From Planctomycetota bacterium (lineage in GTDB: Bacteria; Planctomycetota; UBA1135; JACQFD01), in contig JACQFD010000004.1 of assembly GCA_016200225.1 (NCBI GenBank), forward strand, positions 233,409 through 297,408: 64,000 bases of DNA, given 5' to 3'. A model generated the notes under the pieces. It was given only the letters and a program-made list of their open reading frames with translations. It was not told the DNA's origin and did no database searches. Below, one piece after another: positions 26,677 to 37,400 of this stretch. Made by a program: the position numbers and the translations under genes. Each line of letters starts with the position of its first letter. The stretch's first letter is position 1.

Positions 26677-29394
26677 CTATTGATTTAGTTTTGCGATCGC
26701 TTTCGCGATCGATTCGCGTTCCGCGCCTGAGGGAGCTTTCTTTAGTTTTTCGACGAGCATCGGCAACACTTCTTTAATTTTCATCGATGCCAGGGATTCG
26801 ATCGCCGCGATCCGTACATCCATCGCGGGATCTTCCATCATGTCGATTAACTTTTTCACGCCGTCGCCGGGATCCAAACCGCGCTTTTTATACCAATCTT
26901 CCCAACTTACTTTTTCGGAATGGTATAATTTAATCTGTTCGAGCGCCTCCTTGGCCGCGCCTCGAACGCCGTCGTCGTCATCGGCGAGTCCTTGTATCAA
27001 ATCGGGGGCGGCTTCCTCGGCAAGGAGGCGCCCGAGCGCGGACGCGGCCGCGCGGCGAACGTTATTATCGGCGTCTTTCATGAGCTTTTGCGCGACCGGC
27101 ACGGCCTGCGGCGAATTCCAAGCTTTACAATATTCGGCGACGGACACGCGCACGTCTCGATTCTTATCATTCGCGAGGGCAGTCACCGATTTGACAACAT
27201 CCGGTCCGAACGCGCGGAGTTGATTCAATCTGGACACGGCCCACGAACGGTCGTTCTCCTCCTCGGCCGCGAGGCCGTTGATTCTTAAGAATTGAATTCC
27301 CTCCGCTCCCGCGGTCTCGGAAATATTACCGATGATCGTCGGACGCAGAGGAGTATCCGCGTTCCAGATCTTGAGAAGCGCCGGCAGCGCCGAGTTCGCG
27401 GGCTGCGCGGCAACCGCCGCGATCATCTCTTCGAGCGAATTGTACTCATTCGCGGCCGTGACTTTCGCGCGGTATTCGCGATCAGTCACAAGCGCCACGA
27501 CGTCGTCGATTTCATCGCTCTTAAGTATATTAAACAATATTCCCGCGGCATCGTGGAACGCCGTCGTGCCCTTTGTGTTTCGATTCTCCTCGGAGGGTCC
27601 GCGCTTCAGATATTCCAACAAAACCGAAATTGCAAACTTATGCGACCGCTCGTTCACCACGCGGATTTGTTTCAAAACTCCGCGCCACGCCGTCTCGACC
27701 GCGTCGAAATTATTAACAACATCCTTGGCGAGCGATTCGTCGGCGATGTTCATGGCCGCGAATATCGCGCTCTGACGCAGCTCGCGGTCGGCGCCCGGTT
27801 GTAACATTTCCCGAACAATCGGAGTCGCGACAGCGGCGTCCTTCGCGGAAATCTTCGGCAGCGTCCGCGAAAGCCAGTTGAGCACGCGGCTGCGCGAATT
27901 GACAGTCTTAATTTTTGTCCACAATTCACAAATAATCGGCAGGTCCGCGGCCGAACTCTTCTCCAGCACGTCGCCGATCAGACTGCTGTCCAAATCCATC
28001 AATTCGGGGACGGCGGCGAACAGTTGTAAAAATTCGGCGAGATCCTGGTGGCCGGAGACTTTATATATCAACCGGCCCAGAAAACTTCTCAGACTCATCG
28101 GGGTGTTCGTTCCCGCCTGCTCATGCGGAAAACCGGCGAGATTTACATAATCTATGATCGCCTGTCGCGCGAGCGGAATGTGTTCGCGCGCCACCCGCGT
28201 GCTGTCGTATCCGGCGACCTGAATCGCGAGCACGCGTATCTCCGCGACGGGGTCGGTCAGTCGCATCAGTAACATCGGTACTTCGCCGTCGCCGAGCGCC
28301 CGCCTCGACGAATTCACGGCCGCGCGCCGGACGGCGGGCGACGCGTCGTTCGCCGCTTTTTCGAACGCATCCTTAAACTTCAATTGATCCGTCGCGCTCC
28401 AATCGCGGTTGCCCATCATCGTCGCGGTATTGGCACGGACCTGCGCGCTCGCGTCATTTAGTAATATTGACAAATAATCGACGCCGCCCGTCCACCGCCC
28501 GTTGCAAATCGCCTCGGCGGCGGCGCTGCGCACGGATTCGGACGTGTCGCGGACCAGCGCGTCCATTTGCGCTTTTGATAACTTCTGACCGAGGGACCTC
28601 GCGACCGCCACGCGGACGCCGAAGTCGGGATCTTTAACTAACATATCGATTCGATCGTTTAATATATCCGATTGAACCCAGTTTCCGACCATCCCGACCA
28701 CCGTGGCGCGAATCTGCCCGGACGGATGTGTAACCAATCGGAGCGCGACTTGATTGCGAATCTCCACGTTTGGCGGACTCAACGTCGTCTGGGATGTAAT
28801 TACATTTATCGCCGAACGGCGCAGCAGTTCGTCGCCGGTGTTCACCCATTGTTCGAGCAATGTAAACATTTTTTCGCACGGATTATAACCCATCGCGCGA
28901 ACGAGTTCGTCGCGCGTGGCGCCCTGCGTCGACGGATCTGTAACATAGCGCGCGACGGCCGGGAGGGCCGATTCGCCAAGGCCGCTGATCACGCCTCGCA
29001 GCGCTTCATCCTTAATAATACCTTTCTCGTATCGCGCGATTTCCTCCGAAACGCGCCGCTCGACGGGCGACATCGATGGATTGTCGACGGCCGGTTTGCT
29101 CGCGGGCGCCTGAATGCGTCCGAGTTTGCGGTCGATCGCCGCGAGTCGCGCTTTCGCATCGTTAGCAATCGAAACGGACGACGCGTTCGCCGCGGATTTT
29201 AATAAGTTTTCGGCTTTATCCAATTCGCCGAGTTCCTCCGCGATTTTCGCGCGTTCGAGAGCCGCGCCCGCGTCGGCCGGGGAATTTCCGGCGTCGTTTT
29301 GTAAATGAAACGATGATATAAACAATAACGCGCACGAGAGCGCGCCGGTCGCGAAGGCGGGATGATTGATATTGAGATTCGTTGTCGTTTTCAC
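26677..29394 (-). CDS. HEAT-repeat protein, membrane-anchored or exported
   Basis: About 905 residues made almost wholly of HEAT/armadillo-type alpha-helical repeats (for example AKDPDFGVRVAVARSLGQKL in spirit: VKDPDFGVRVAVARSLG, TSESVRSAAAEAIC, DADNNVRRAAASALGRLL, DPAMDVRIAAIESLASM). I start at the GTG at 29394, which has GGAGGG upstream; a longer ATG frame from 29463 lacks one. A hydrophobic segment near residues 15-30 (GALSCALLFISSF) marks a signal peptide or anchor. It is 87 bases downstream of the response regulator and in the same direction, so it may belong to that operon. HEAT solenoids are scaffolds; no catalytic domain is present and the partner is unknown. Confidence 0.85.
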   Translation of the reverse strand: MKTTTNLNINHPAFATGALSCALLFISSFHLQNDAGNSPADAGAALERAKIAEELGELDKAENLLKSAANASSVSIANDAKARLAAIDRKLGRIQAPASKPAVDNPSMSPVERRVSEEIARYEKGIIKDEALRGVISGLGESALPAVARYVTDPSTQGATRDELVRAMGYNPCEKMFTLLEQWVNTGDELLRRSAINVITSQTTLSPPNVEIRNQVALRLVTHPSGQIRATVVGMVGNWVQSDILNDRIDMLVKDPDFGVRVAVARSLGQKLSKAQMDALVRDTSESVRSAAAEAICNGRWTGGVDYLSILLNDASAQVRANTATMMGNRDWSATDQLKFKDAFEKAANDASPAVRRAAVNSSRRALGDGEVPMLLMRLTDPVAEIRVLAIQVAGYDSTRVAREHIPLARQAIIDYVNLAGFPHEQAGTNTPMSLRSFLGRLIYKVSGHQDLAEFLQLFAAVPELMDLDSSLIGDVLEKSSAADLPIICELWTKIKTVNSRSRVLNWLSRTLPKISAKDAAVATPIVREMLQPGADRELRQSAIFAAMNIADESLAKDVVNNFDAVETAWRGVLKQIRVVNERSHKFAISVLLEYLKRGPSEENRNTKGTTAFHDAAGILFNILKSDEIDDVVALVTDREYRAKVTAANEYNSLEEMIAAVAAQPANSALPALLKIWNADTPLRPTIIGNISETAGAEGIQFLRINGLAAEEENDRSWAVSRLNQLRAFGPDVVKSVTALANDKNRDVRVSVAEYCKAWNSPQAVPVAQKLMKDADNNVRRAAASALGRLLAEEAAPDLIQGLADDDDGVRGAAKEALEQIKLYHSEKVSWEDWYKKRGLDPGDGVKKLIDMMEDPAMDVRIAAIESLASMKIKEVLPMLVEKLKKAPSGAERESIAKAIAKLNQ

Positions 29395-29481
29395 GGGAGC
29401 GTCCCTCCATGGACGCACATATTGGAGCACGGCCGGGCGCGCGAGTTGCCACGGGCGCGCCACAACCTTGTCAACAATTTG

Positions 29482-30195
29482 TCAACGAACGAAGCGGTAG
29501 CCGACGCCGTGCGCCGTTAATAAATGTTTCGGATTCTCAGGATCGTCCTCGAGTTTCGCGCGCAGGCGCCCCATGTGCGTGTCGACCGTGCGCGCGCCCA
29601 CGAACAGCGCGCTGCCCCAGACTTCCTGAAGGAATTTTTCGCGCGTGACGACGCGCCCCTCGTGCGCGATCAGTAATTTTAACATTCCCGCCTCCTTCGG
29701 CGGAAGTTTCGTCTCGTTTTTATTAAATACTACGATGAAACCCTCGAAATCCACGGTGCGACCGCCGATGTCGACGCGCGCACCGACGGCATTGCGTTTC
29801 TGTTCGCGTTTCGAGCGCCGCAGAATGGCGGCGACGCGCGCGAGCAACTCGCGCAGCGAAAACGGTTTTGTAACGTAATCGTCGGCGCCGAGCTCGAGGC
29901 CGAGCACGCGATCGACCTCGTCGGCACGCACGGTTAGAAATAATATTGCCAATTCGTGGCCGCGCGCGCGCGCTTCGCGGCAGACTTCGAAACCGCTTTT
30001 TCCGGGCATCGAAACGTCGAGAATCGCGAGATCGAAATTATTAGATTGTAACAATCGCAGCGCCGACACACCGTCGCCGACGGCCGTCACTTCATACTGT
30101 TCGCCGACGAGCGCATCGTGCACGCCCGTCCGCAACGCGGGGTCGTCTTCGGCGAGGAGTATTTTCGCGGCCATGGGCGATTTGTTCAGTTTCAT
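29482..30195 (-). CDS. OmpR/PhoB-family response regulator
   Basis: Two-component DNA-binding regulator of about 237 residues. The receiver has the acidic pair AEDD, the phospho-acceptor in LAILDVSMPGKSG and the conserved Lys in YVTKPFSLREL. The C-terminal winged helix reads LPPKEAGMLKLLIAHEGRVV and ends ARTVDTHMGRLRAKL and GVGYRFVR, as in PhoB. Two ATGs, at 30195 and 30174, are both possible; neither has a clear Shine-Dalgarno. It follows the histidine kinase by 10 bases and is evidently its partner. Confidence 0.92.
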   Translation of the reverse strand: MKLNKSPMAAKILLAEDDPALRTGVHDALVGEQYEVTAVGDGVSALRLLQSNNFDLAILDVSMPGKSGFEVCREARARGHELAILFLTVRADEVDRVLGLELGADDYVTKPFSLRELLARVAAILRRSKREQKRNAVGARVDIGGRTVDFEGFIVVFNKNETKLPPKEAGMLKLLIAHEGRVVTREKFLQEVWGSALFVGARTVDTHMGRLRAKLEDDPENPKHLLTAHGVGYRFVR

Positions 30196-30205
30196 TAAAT
30201 ATAAT

Positions 30206-32203
30206 TTACGATTGCGCGCCGCCGGCGGCGGGGTCGGCAACGGGCAGCCGTATGGTAAAGACGGCGCCCCCGCCCTCGCGATTCCGCGCCGTCAACGCCC
30301 CGCCGCTCCCCTCGACGATCCGGCGCGCGAGCGCGAGACCGATGCCGAGGCCGGATTTTCCGCGTACGGAATCGTCTTCGCCGCGCGCGAACATTGTGAA
30401 TAATCGTTCCGGATCGCCCGACGGCAGTCCCGGTCCGCGGTCGGCCACTTCGATACAATAATCCGCGCCCTCGCGCCGCCCCGACACGTCGACGGAGCCG
30501 CCCGACAATGCATATTTTCGCGCGTTTTCCAATAAATCGACGAGCGCCTGCACGACGGCCGCGGGATCGGCGAGCACGTTCGTTTCGGAGTCGGAGATCG
30601 TTATATTTACAAGTAAATTCGAGCGCGCCGCCACGGGCGCGAACGCGGCTTCCGCGTCTTTGATAATCTTTCCGGTCGCCGCGCGCTCGGCCGGCTCCAT
30701 CGGGATGGGACGGTCGAGCCGGGCGAGTTCCAGCACGCGGTCGATGAGATTCGTAAGTCTCTCGGCCTCGCGGCCGATCGTGCGGACGTATTCTTTACGT
30801 TTGCCCTCGTCGCGCGCGCGGCCGTCTTCCAACATTTCGCCATATAAACGAATCGACGCGAGCGGCGTTTTTAACTCATGCGTTACACCCGCGAGAAACT
30901 CGGATTTCGCTCTCGCCGCCTCGATTTCGCGGTGCGACGCGCGCGCGAGCGCCCACGCGCCGCCGCCGATCGTGGCTCCGAGCGCGACGACCATCGCCGC
31001 GAACGCGGCCGACGAGATCGTCTCCGCCGAATTATTAATGATATAATTCCTCGGAAGGCCCAATCTTAGCAATCCGGCGCTGTTCTTTACCAAAACTTCG
31101 TCGGCAAGGTCGCCCGCGCGCGCCGACATCGAAACGGGCACGCCGGACGCCGTTGCGAGCGCGGTCGCCGCGGGAAATGCGTGTTTCAGAAAAGAATCCA
31201 ACTTCACGATACCGACCACGCGACCCTCGGCGCCCGGCGGTCCGAGAATGAATAAATCGCCGTCGATCGCGGTCGCCGCCGCGGATAATTTTAACAATTC
31301 AGCGCCGCGCGGAAGGATCGCGTCGAGCAGCGTTTCGCGCCGCGCACCGCGCGCCATCGATTCGCGCGCGGCGTCGATTTCCGTATTATTTAGAATATTC
31401 AATTCGGCGATTTCGCCCACGAGTCCGAGTCCCGCCCGCGGCGCGTCGGACCAAAGATTCTTTAGAAGTTCGCGGGCGTCGTCCGCCGCGAGATCGCGCG
31501 CGCCTTTTTGTAAATTCACGCGGATTTTGAGTAATTTTAACAATGCGCCCGCCGGCAGACTCTCGCGCGCGGTCGCGATCGCGCCGCCGGTTTTTAACAA
31601 TTCATCGACCGTCGCGATCGTCCGCTCCGTATCGTTATCATTTCCGCGCCGCAATTCGAACGACGCGCGCGCGAGCGCCGCCGAGGCGCGCAGGCGCGGA
31701 TCTTTGGCAATTTCAGCGGCTTTCGCGTACGCGCGCTGCGCCGCGTCCGCGCTGTGCGCCGTGAATTCCTGAAAAGAAGCCTCGTCGAGAAAGGTCTCGA
31801 CTTGCATCCGTTCGCCCGGTTCGGGTTCCTTAATATCATCTCGCGGTCTGCGAATTGGATAGATCCATTTTCCCTCCGAATTCAACACGCCGAAGACTGT
31901 CAATTCGGACAAATCGCGTTCCGCCGCGCGATATGCATTATCAAGAAACGGAATCCGCCCGAGCGCGGACGCGACCGATCCGATCTCCCGTTCGAGAGCA
32001 CCCGCCGCCGCGACAACCGCCTCGCGCGCCGTCTCGCGCGCGCGAAGATTGGATACATCGGCCTCGTTTTTGACCGCGAGCAGGCCGAATATAGTTAATA
32101 ACAGCGCGCCCGCTCCGATCGCGCCCGGCAACAGCCATCGGCGCCCGGAAATGCGCGCGCCGGAATCGCCGGCGCGCCTCGACTTGCGGATTTGTAAAAC
32201 CAC
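30206..32203 (-). CDS. Membrane sensor histidine kinase with a large helical extracytoplasmic domain
   Basis: A 665-residue kinase. A first membrane segment (PGAIGAGALLLTIFGLLAV, about 27-45) and a second one (SSAAFAAMVVALGATIGGG, about 395-415) enclose some 340 extracytoplasmic residues, partly TPR-like helices (AYAKAAEIAKDPRLRASAAL). The cytoplasmic part has the H-box LAGVTHELKTPLASIRLYGE, the N-box LVDLLENARKYA and the G-boxes VADRGPGLP and KSGLGIGLALARRIV. There is no HAMP domain, so the signal passes straight into the dimerisation helices. It is transcribed first in an operon with the OmpR-type regulator and perhaps the HEAT protein. The ligand is unknown. Confidence 0.92.
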   Translation of the reverse strand: MVLQIRKSRRAGDSGARISGRRWLLPGAIGAGALLLTIFGLLAVKNEADVSNLRARETAREAVVAAAGALEREIGSVASALGRIPFLDNAYRAAERDLSELTVFGVLNSEGKWIYPIRRPRDDIKEPEPGERMQVETFLDEASFQEFTAHSADAAQRAYAKAAEIAKDPRLRASAALARASFELRRGNDNDTERTIATVDELLKTGGAIATARESLPAGALLKLLKIRVNLQKGARDLAADDARELLKNLWSDAPRAGLGLVGEIAELNILNNTEIDAARESMARGARRETLLDAILPRGAELLKLSAAATAIDGDLFILGPPGAEGRVVGIVKLDSFLKHAFPAATALATASGVPVSMSARAGDLADEVLVKNSAGLLRLGLPRNYIINNSAETISSAAFAAMVVALGATIGGGAWALARASHREIEAARAKSEFLAGVTHELKTPLASIRLYGEMLEDGRARDEGKRKEYVRTIGREAERLTNLIDRVLELARLDRPIPMEPAERAATGKIIKDAEAAFAPVAARSNLLVNITISDSETNVLADPAAVVQALVDLLENARKYALSGGSVDVSGRREGADYCIEVADRGPGLPSGDPERLFTMFARGEDDSVRGKSGLGIGLALARRIVEGSGGALTARNREGGGAVFTIRLPVADPAAGGAQS

Positions 32204-32257
32204 TTCCGCATGACGCTAGCGCGAATCCCGCCGCGCACGCTAGTTATTTTTATTGTA

Positions 32258-34189
32258 CTATTGCCAGAAGATCCAGCCGGTCATATCCATCGCCCAGTCG
32301 TTCTGCGCCTGCGCGTCGGCCTTGATCGCGTCCGAAACGGTTTTGTATAGAGCGCCGTTGTAGGCCGGATTCGGATTGGATTGTAAATATTCGGACGCGA
32401 GCTTCAATCCGAGCGCCGACACGCGGTTGTAGCCCGACAAATCGGCGTCTACAAATACCGTGGCGTCGAACGGATCGACGAGCCGCTTGATTCCCACGCC
32501 CTGGCCCTCGCCGCCGTTCGTGTATCCGGTCGTACAATACCATTGGCACTTCTCGAGCGCTCCCGTGATCATGTTCGGCCGATTGAATACAGTTCCGACT
32601 TTTAACAATATCGACACGGCGCGCAGATCCTCGAACGACGCGGCCGCGTAATGGTTGGGAATCCATTTTGCATTGATAAACGCCCACATCACTTGGGGCG
32701 CGCCCCACGCGCCGCCGAACGCCTGATCGTGGCCGAGTTGTAAGAAGTCTTCGAACGACTTGATACATGTGGTCATGTCGTACGCCGGGTTTTGTATGGA
32801 AACCCGGTACGCGGTCTCGAGCCAGCCGAGGTATCCGCGCGGAGTATTACTAAATCCGGGTCCGTACGGCGCGGGGTCGACCGTGCGCATCATGGCTTTC
32901 GCCAGTTCGCCGTAATATAACATTAAATCCCACGCGAAGGGCGAGCCCGTCGCGAGCGCGAATTCCGAGACGCGGCGCACCGACGCGTGCTGGTGATCAT
33001 AACCATACCAACCGTGCGTGTCGTCGACCGGCGCATAGAACAAATCGTTGCCGGTGGTCGGAACGCGACCTAAATAATCCGTCGACCAGATTCCCGGGCG
33101 CGACATATTAAACATATACGCGGACGCCGATGCGTGCAGTCCATGGAAGTGGCACGGACGCGCCGCCTGCCGGTAAACCGTAGGCATATTGTACCAAATA
33201 TCATTTAGATCGTTCCGCGCGTAGTACGCGCCGAGATGGCAAAAAAACCAGTCGGGCTGGTATCCCGTCTGCGGCGTATATTGAACATCCGGACCCATCA
33301 CGGCCCACGGATTCCCCGACGCGGGAAAGTATGCGCCGCCGGTGTCCAATTCGTCGATTTGCCATTGCTGTTTGGACGGAAAATTAGGATCCACCGCGCC
33401 CCAGATCGAGCCCGGATTCGGCGGGAACAGCGCCGCGAGATCGGTGATCAACGGCACGACGTTCATATTCGTCGTTACTAAAAACGGCCATGCGTATCCC
33501 GCGCCGTCGGCGACTTTCGCCCACGTCGGATCCGTAAGATTTAAATGATAGTCCGATCCAATTTTCGTCGGCCCCCAAGTCGAGAGCGTTTGAAAGATCG
33601 GTATCATCATGCCGCCGGATACTTGTAAACTAATATCCGGAATCGTTTGCGAAGGAATGCTCATGCCCGGCGCGGACTGCGTCTGACAAATGAGCGGATC
33701 GTTCCAAATCGCGGCTTCGAGCCACGAGACGGCGTAACCTAACTGATAACGACGATACAATACGAGCGCGAGTTCGTTCGTTAATTGTAAACGCGACACC
33801 AGATTTCGGGCGCTTGCAACGGGCCCCGGCGCGACGCTGAAGGCGGGCGCGGAGAATTGGATGCCGTTCACAACCCATGTAAATGTTAGTCCCGCGTTCG
33901 GATCTCCCGGAGGAGGCGGGGGGGGCGGCGGCGGCGGAGGAGGAGGCGGCGGTGGTGGCGGCGGAGGCTGATTCGGCGGCGCTGTGCCCGAATCGTCCGC
34001 CGTAATCCCTCCCGCACCGGAAGGAATGCCGCTCTGAATGACATATCCGTTCGAATTCGAACTACTTTGGCCCGTGGTCGCGCTCCCCCCGCCGCCGCCG
34101 CAACCGGCGATGAGCAGACCGACGCCAACGAATGCGGCAATCGTTCCGACACTTCGTCGAAACCGTGCGCGCAATGAATCAATACCCAA
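32258..34189 (-). CDS. Lipoprotein with a 20-residue polyproline linker and a large unknown domain
   Basis: No function is recognised. The TTG at 34189, with GGAG just upstream, gives a 643-residue protein with a lipobox ending LLIAGC (Cys 30), a Gly/Ser-rich spacer, and exactly 20 consecutive prolines (33908-33967) before the folded part. The remaining ~530 residues are aromatic and helical, with motifs such as RPCHFHGLHASAS, WYGYDHQHASVRRVSEFALA, TGSPFAWDLMLYYGELAKAM and FGGAWGAPQVMWAF. The alternating helical pattern with Asp-His pairs recalls alpha/alpha-barrel polysaccharide lyases or glycosidases, but that is only a guess. A longer ATG frame exists upstream but would bury the lipobox. 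It sits between addA and the kinase. Confidence 0.8.
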   Translation of the reverse strand: MGIDSLRARFRRSVGTIAAFVGVGLLIAGCGGGGGSATTGQSSSNSNGYVIQSGIPSGAGGITADDSGTAPPNQPPPPPPPPPPPPPPPPPPPPGDPNAGLTFTWVVNGIQFSAPAFSVAPGPVASARNLVSRLQLTNELALVLYRRYQLGYAVSWLEAAIWNDPLICQTQSAPGMSIPSQTIPDISLQVSGGMMIPIFQTLSTWGPTKIGSDYHLNLTDPTWAKVADGAGYAWPFLVTTNMNVVPLITDLAALFPPNPGSIWGAVDPNFPSKQQWQIDELDTGGAYFPASGNPWAVMGPDVQYTPQTGYQPDWFFCHLGAYYARNDLNDIWYNMPTVYRQAARPCHFHGLHASASAYMFNMSRPGIWSTDYLGRVPTTGNDLFYAPVDDTHGWYGYDHQHASVRRVSEFALATGSPFAWDLMLYYGELAKAMMRTVDPAPYGPGFSNTPRGYLGWLETAYRVSIQNPAYDMTTCIKSFEDFLQLGHDQAFGGAWGAPQVMWAFINAKWIPNHYAAASFEDLRAVSILLKVGTVFNRPNMITGALEKCQWYCTTGYTNGGEGQGVGIKRLVDPFDATVFVDADLSGYNRVSALGLKLASEYLQSNPNPAYNGALYKTVSDAIKADAQAQNDWAMDMTGWIFWQ

Positions 34190-34486
34190 GTTTGTCTCCA
34201 GTTCCGAGGTTGCAAAATTCCCCGGATATTCCCTGTTTTGACCATTCGACGCGCATCGCCGCAAACTTGAGAATCGGTCCCCTCGCGCGCGTACAAAGTT
34301 CAATTTTTTCCGCGCGAGCGGAACCGCTTGACAAACATGCGGAAAATTCATTTGTAGTCGGTCAAATATTATAATTTGCGGGCTGACGGAATCGCATCGG
34401 TGGATTCGATGGACGTAACCCGGGTCTGCGATGTTTCGAACTTGAATATTATTCGGACGCCGCACCCTCCGGTTGCAGTGTCTCCT

Positions 34487-37400
34487 TCAGATCAACACGC
34501 GCACCGAATTGTGTCGCACGAAGAAGAGTTCCGCGCGAACGGTACGATTCAAAATTGCTTCGAGAGTTTGCTTATAAAACTGCAATTGCGGCGCATGGCG
34601 AACGACCGCTTCATCGAGGGCGCGCGGCGTCGGGCAACAATCCGTTTTCCAATCCGCGAGCACGATCGCGCCCCCCTCTTCGAACAAAAGATCGGCATAT
34701 CCGTGTACGGCGTTTCCGTGCGGAGCGGCGCCGTCCCCGCGCGCGAGCAGCGGGAGTTCGCGCGCGAGAATCTTTACATTTCGAAGGCGCGCGCGCAGTT
34801 CGCTTTTCTCGAACGTCGCGAGAATTTCTGTAACATCTCGCAGCACGGCGGCCGCGTCGGCGCCCTCGCCCGCCGCGGCGTCGGCGGCGATTCTTAACAA
34901 TTCGTCGGGGGGCAGCAGCGGGCTCGAAGGATTCTTAAAATCTACAATTTCGAAAACGGCGTGCGCGGCGACGCCCGCGGCTCGCGCCGCGGCCGCGTTT
35001 CCGGAATTGGAATCGTCGTCGCGGCGTGCCCTCGAACCCCCCTCCTCGTCCCTCTCCGCCTCCCTGCTTTCCGCGAGTCCCGTCGGCGACAGAAGCGGCG
35101 CGCGCGCGCCCGCCCGTGCGCGATCGGCCGCCGCGGCGAACGCCGCCGCCGTTTTTGTAAACTCCGGCGCGCCGTCCGCCGCGAGGGTATCATTAGTATA
35201 CCGTTCCGGCGGCGCCCGATGGATCACGGCGCCGTCCATCAGCGCCGCGCGGTCCGCGAGATCGGCTTGATACAAAAAAGCCGCCCGAATGCGGTCGAGC
35301 CAGGGCGATGCGGGACCTTTGCCTTTTCGACCGCCGATGAGTATCAATCTTTCCTCCGCGCGCGTCGAAGCTACATAAAAAAGCCGCCGATCCTCGGCGT
35401 TTCTATGAATTTCGTCGCGCACCGCGCGCGCGGCGGCCGGCCACGTCATTCTTAAAGATTGCGCGAGGTTCGCCGAACAGGCGCCGTCCGGCTCCGCCCG
35501 CACCCGCGTCTCCGACGTCTCGACGCGGCGGCCTCCCGCGAGGTCCGCGATATAAACAATCTTGAATTCGAGACCTTTCGCGCCGTGAATGGTAAGAATC
35601 TGCGCCGCGTCGCCGCCCGCCTCGGCGAGCGCACGCTCCCCCTCCGACCCCTCCGTCTTCGCGCGGCGCGCGAGTTCGCCCGCGATCTCGTCGAGGGCCA
35701 GACCGCGTGTGCGCGCGAGTTCCGCGGCCAATTCTTCGCATTTCTCGAGGTTGGCCGCGCGCTGCGCGCCGTCGAAACCCGCGGAGTGCAATTCGTACAA
35801 TCGGGTTCTAATCAATATTTCGCGAACGGTTTCGTCGGCCGTGTGCGCGGCGGAATATTCGCGGAGCGCGCGAATGATACGAAACGCGCGCGCGATATTT
35901 GGATATTTACTTTCGGCCGCGTCGATTTGCGCATTCCAGCGGATTCCGCCAGCCGCGAATGCTTGCAATTCGCGGTCGGGAACGGCCCCCGCCGCCGATC
36001 GCAGCGCCGCGAGCAGTGAAATTGTATCATTTTGCTCCGCGACCGCCCGGATCCATGCGCGGAGATCCGAGACTTCGCCGCGCGCGTAGAACGTGCGGCC
36101 GCCCTGCAGGACGACTTGGATTCCCCGCTCCTCGAGCGCGCGCGAGTAAATCGCGACGTTGGAAAAGTATCTTAACAGTATCGCGTGGTCGCCGGCGCGC
36201 ACGCGCCCGTTCGTTTTTGTTATATTAAGTATGATGTCGTCGGCGATCCAGCGGGCCTCCTGCGCGCGCCGCGCTTCGGACGGCGCCTCCGCGGGCGACC
36301 AGATCTCGACGCGCGGTCCGCCCGACGGCGGCGCGAACCCCGGGTCCGGCGCCGCACGATGCGGGGCAATTTTGATATATTCCGGTGCGGCCCGATGTTC
36401 AATCTCGCGCGCGTCGAGCGGCGGCAGCCAGTCTGAAAATAAACGATCGACGGGATCGAGAATCGCGGACGGACTCCGAAAACTAACATTCAATTCGAGA
36501 CGCGCGCCTCCGTCGGCGAGAATGCTGTCGACGGCGCGCGCGTACGCCTCCATGTCGGCTCCGCGAAAACGATAAATCGCCTGCTTCGGATCGCCGACGA
36601 TAAAGATTTTTCCGGGCGCGAGCTTTGCCCGCCCGCCGGTCCGCTCCTCCGCGAGATGAAATATCAATTCATATTGCAACGGATCGTTATCTTGAAATTC
36701 GTCGACGAGGATATGTTGTAAACGCACGCCCTCGGCACGGCGGATTTCCGGATGATCTCTTAACAAATCGCGCGCGGCCGCGAGCATGCCGTCGAAGGAG
36801 AGCCAACCTTCGCGCGCGCGCCGCGCGCGGGCCTCCGCCGCCGGAATACTAAGAAAACGGATCGCGCGGTGGACGTTCTCCTCGTCGACGCGCCAGCAGA
36901 CATCCAATAATTTATAGATCTCGAGCGCCCACTCGACCTCGACGCCGTCGACTTTTGTCGAAGTTGTCTTTTCTTTTTTGATACGACTTCGAAACTGGGC
37001 GCGAACCGCGCCGGGGCCCTTTTCGAGCGCGACTTCCGCCGCTCGAGCGCAGTGTTCGAGCATCCTCGGAAATCCGGTCGGCTTCGGAAACGCCGCGCGC
37101 AATCTTAATAATCGCTCCGGCGCGCCCCGCAGCCGCGCGAGCGCCGCTTCGGCGCCGATTCCCGGCGGAATCCCCTCCGCGATCCAGCGCTCGACCGGGC
37201 ACGACGCGTCCAGCATTTGTTCATAAAGAATACGAAAATCGGTCCAGTCGAATATTTGTAATAATTCGCCGAGTTCCCGCGCGCGTTCGGGCGAGGACGC
37301 GCCCGCCGCGACGTCCGGCCACGATTCGTCGGCGAAACGCTTCAATTCGGATCCGTCGTCGCTCTTGAAATCGGGCGAAATTCCCGCCTCCGCGGGATGG

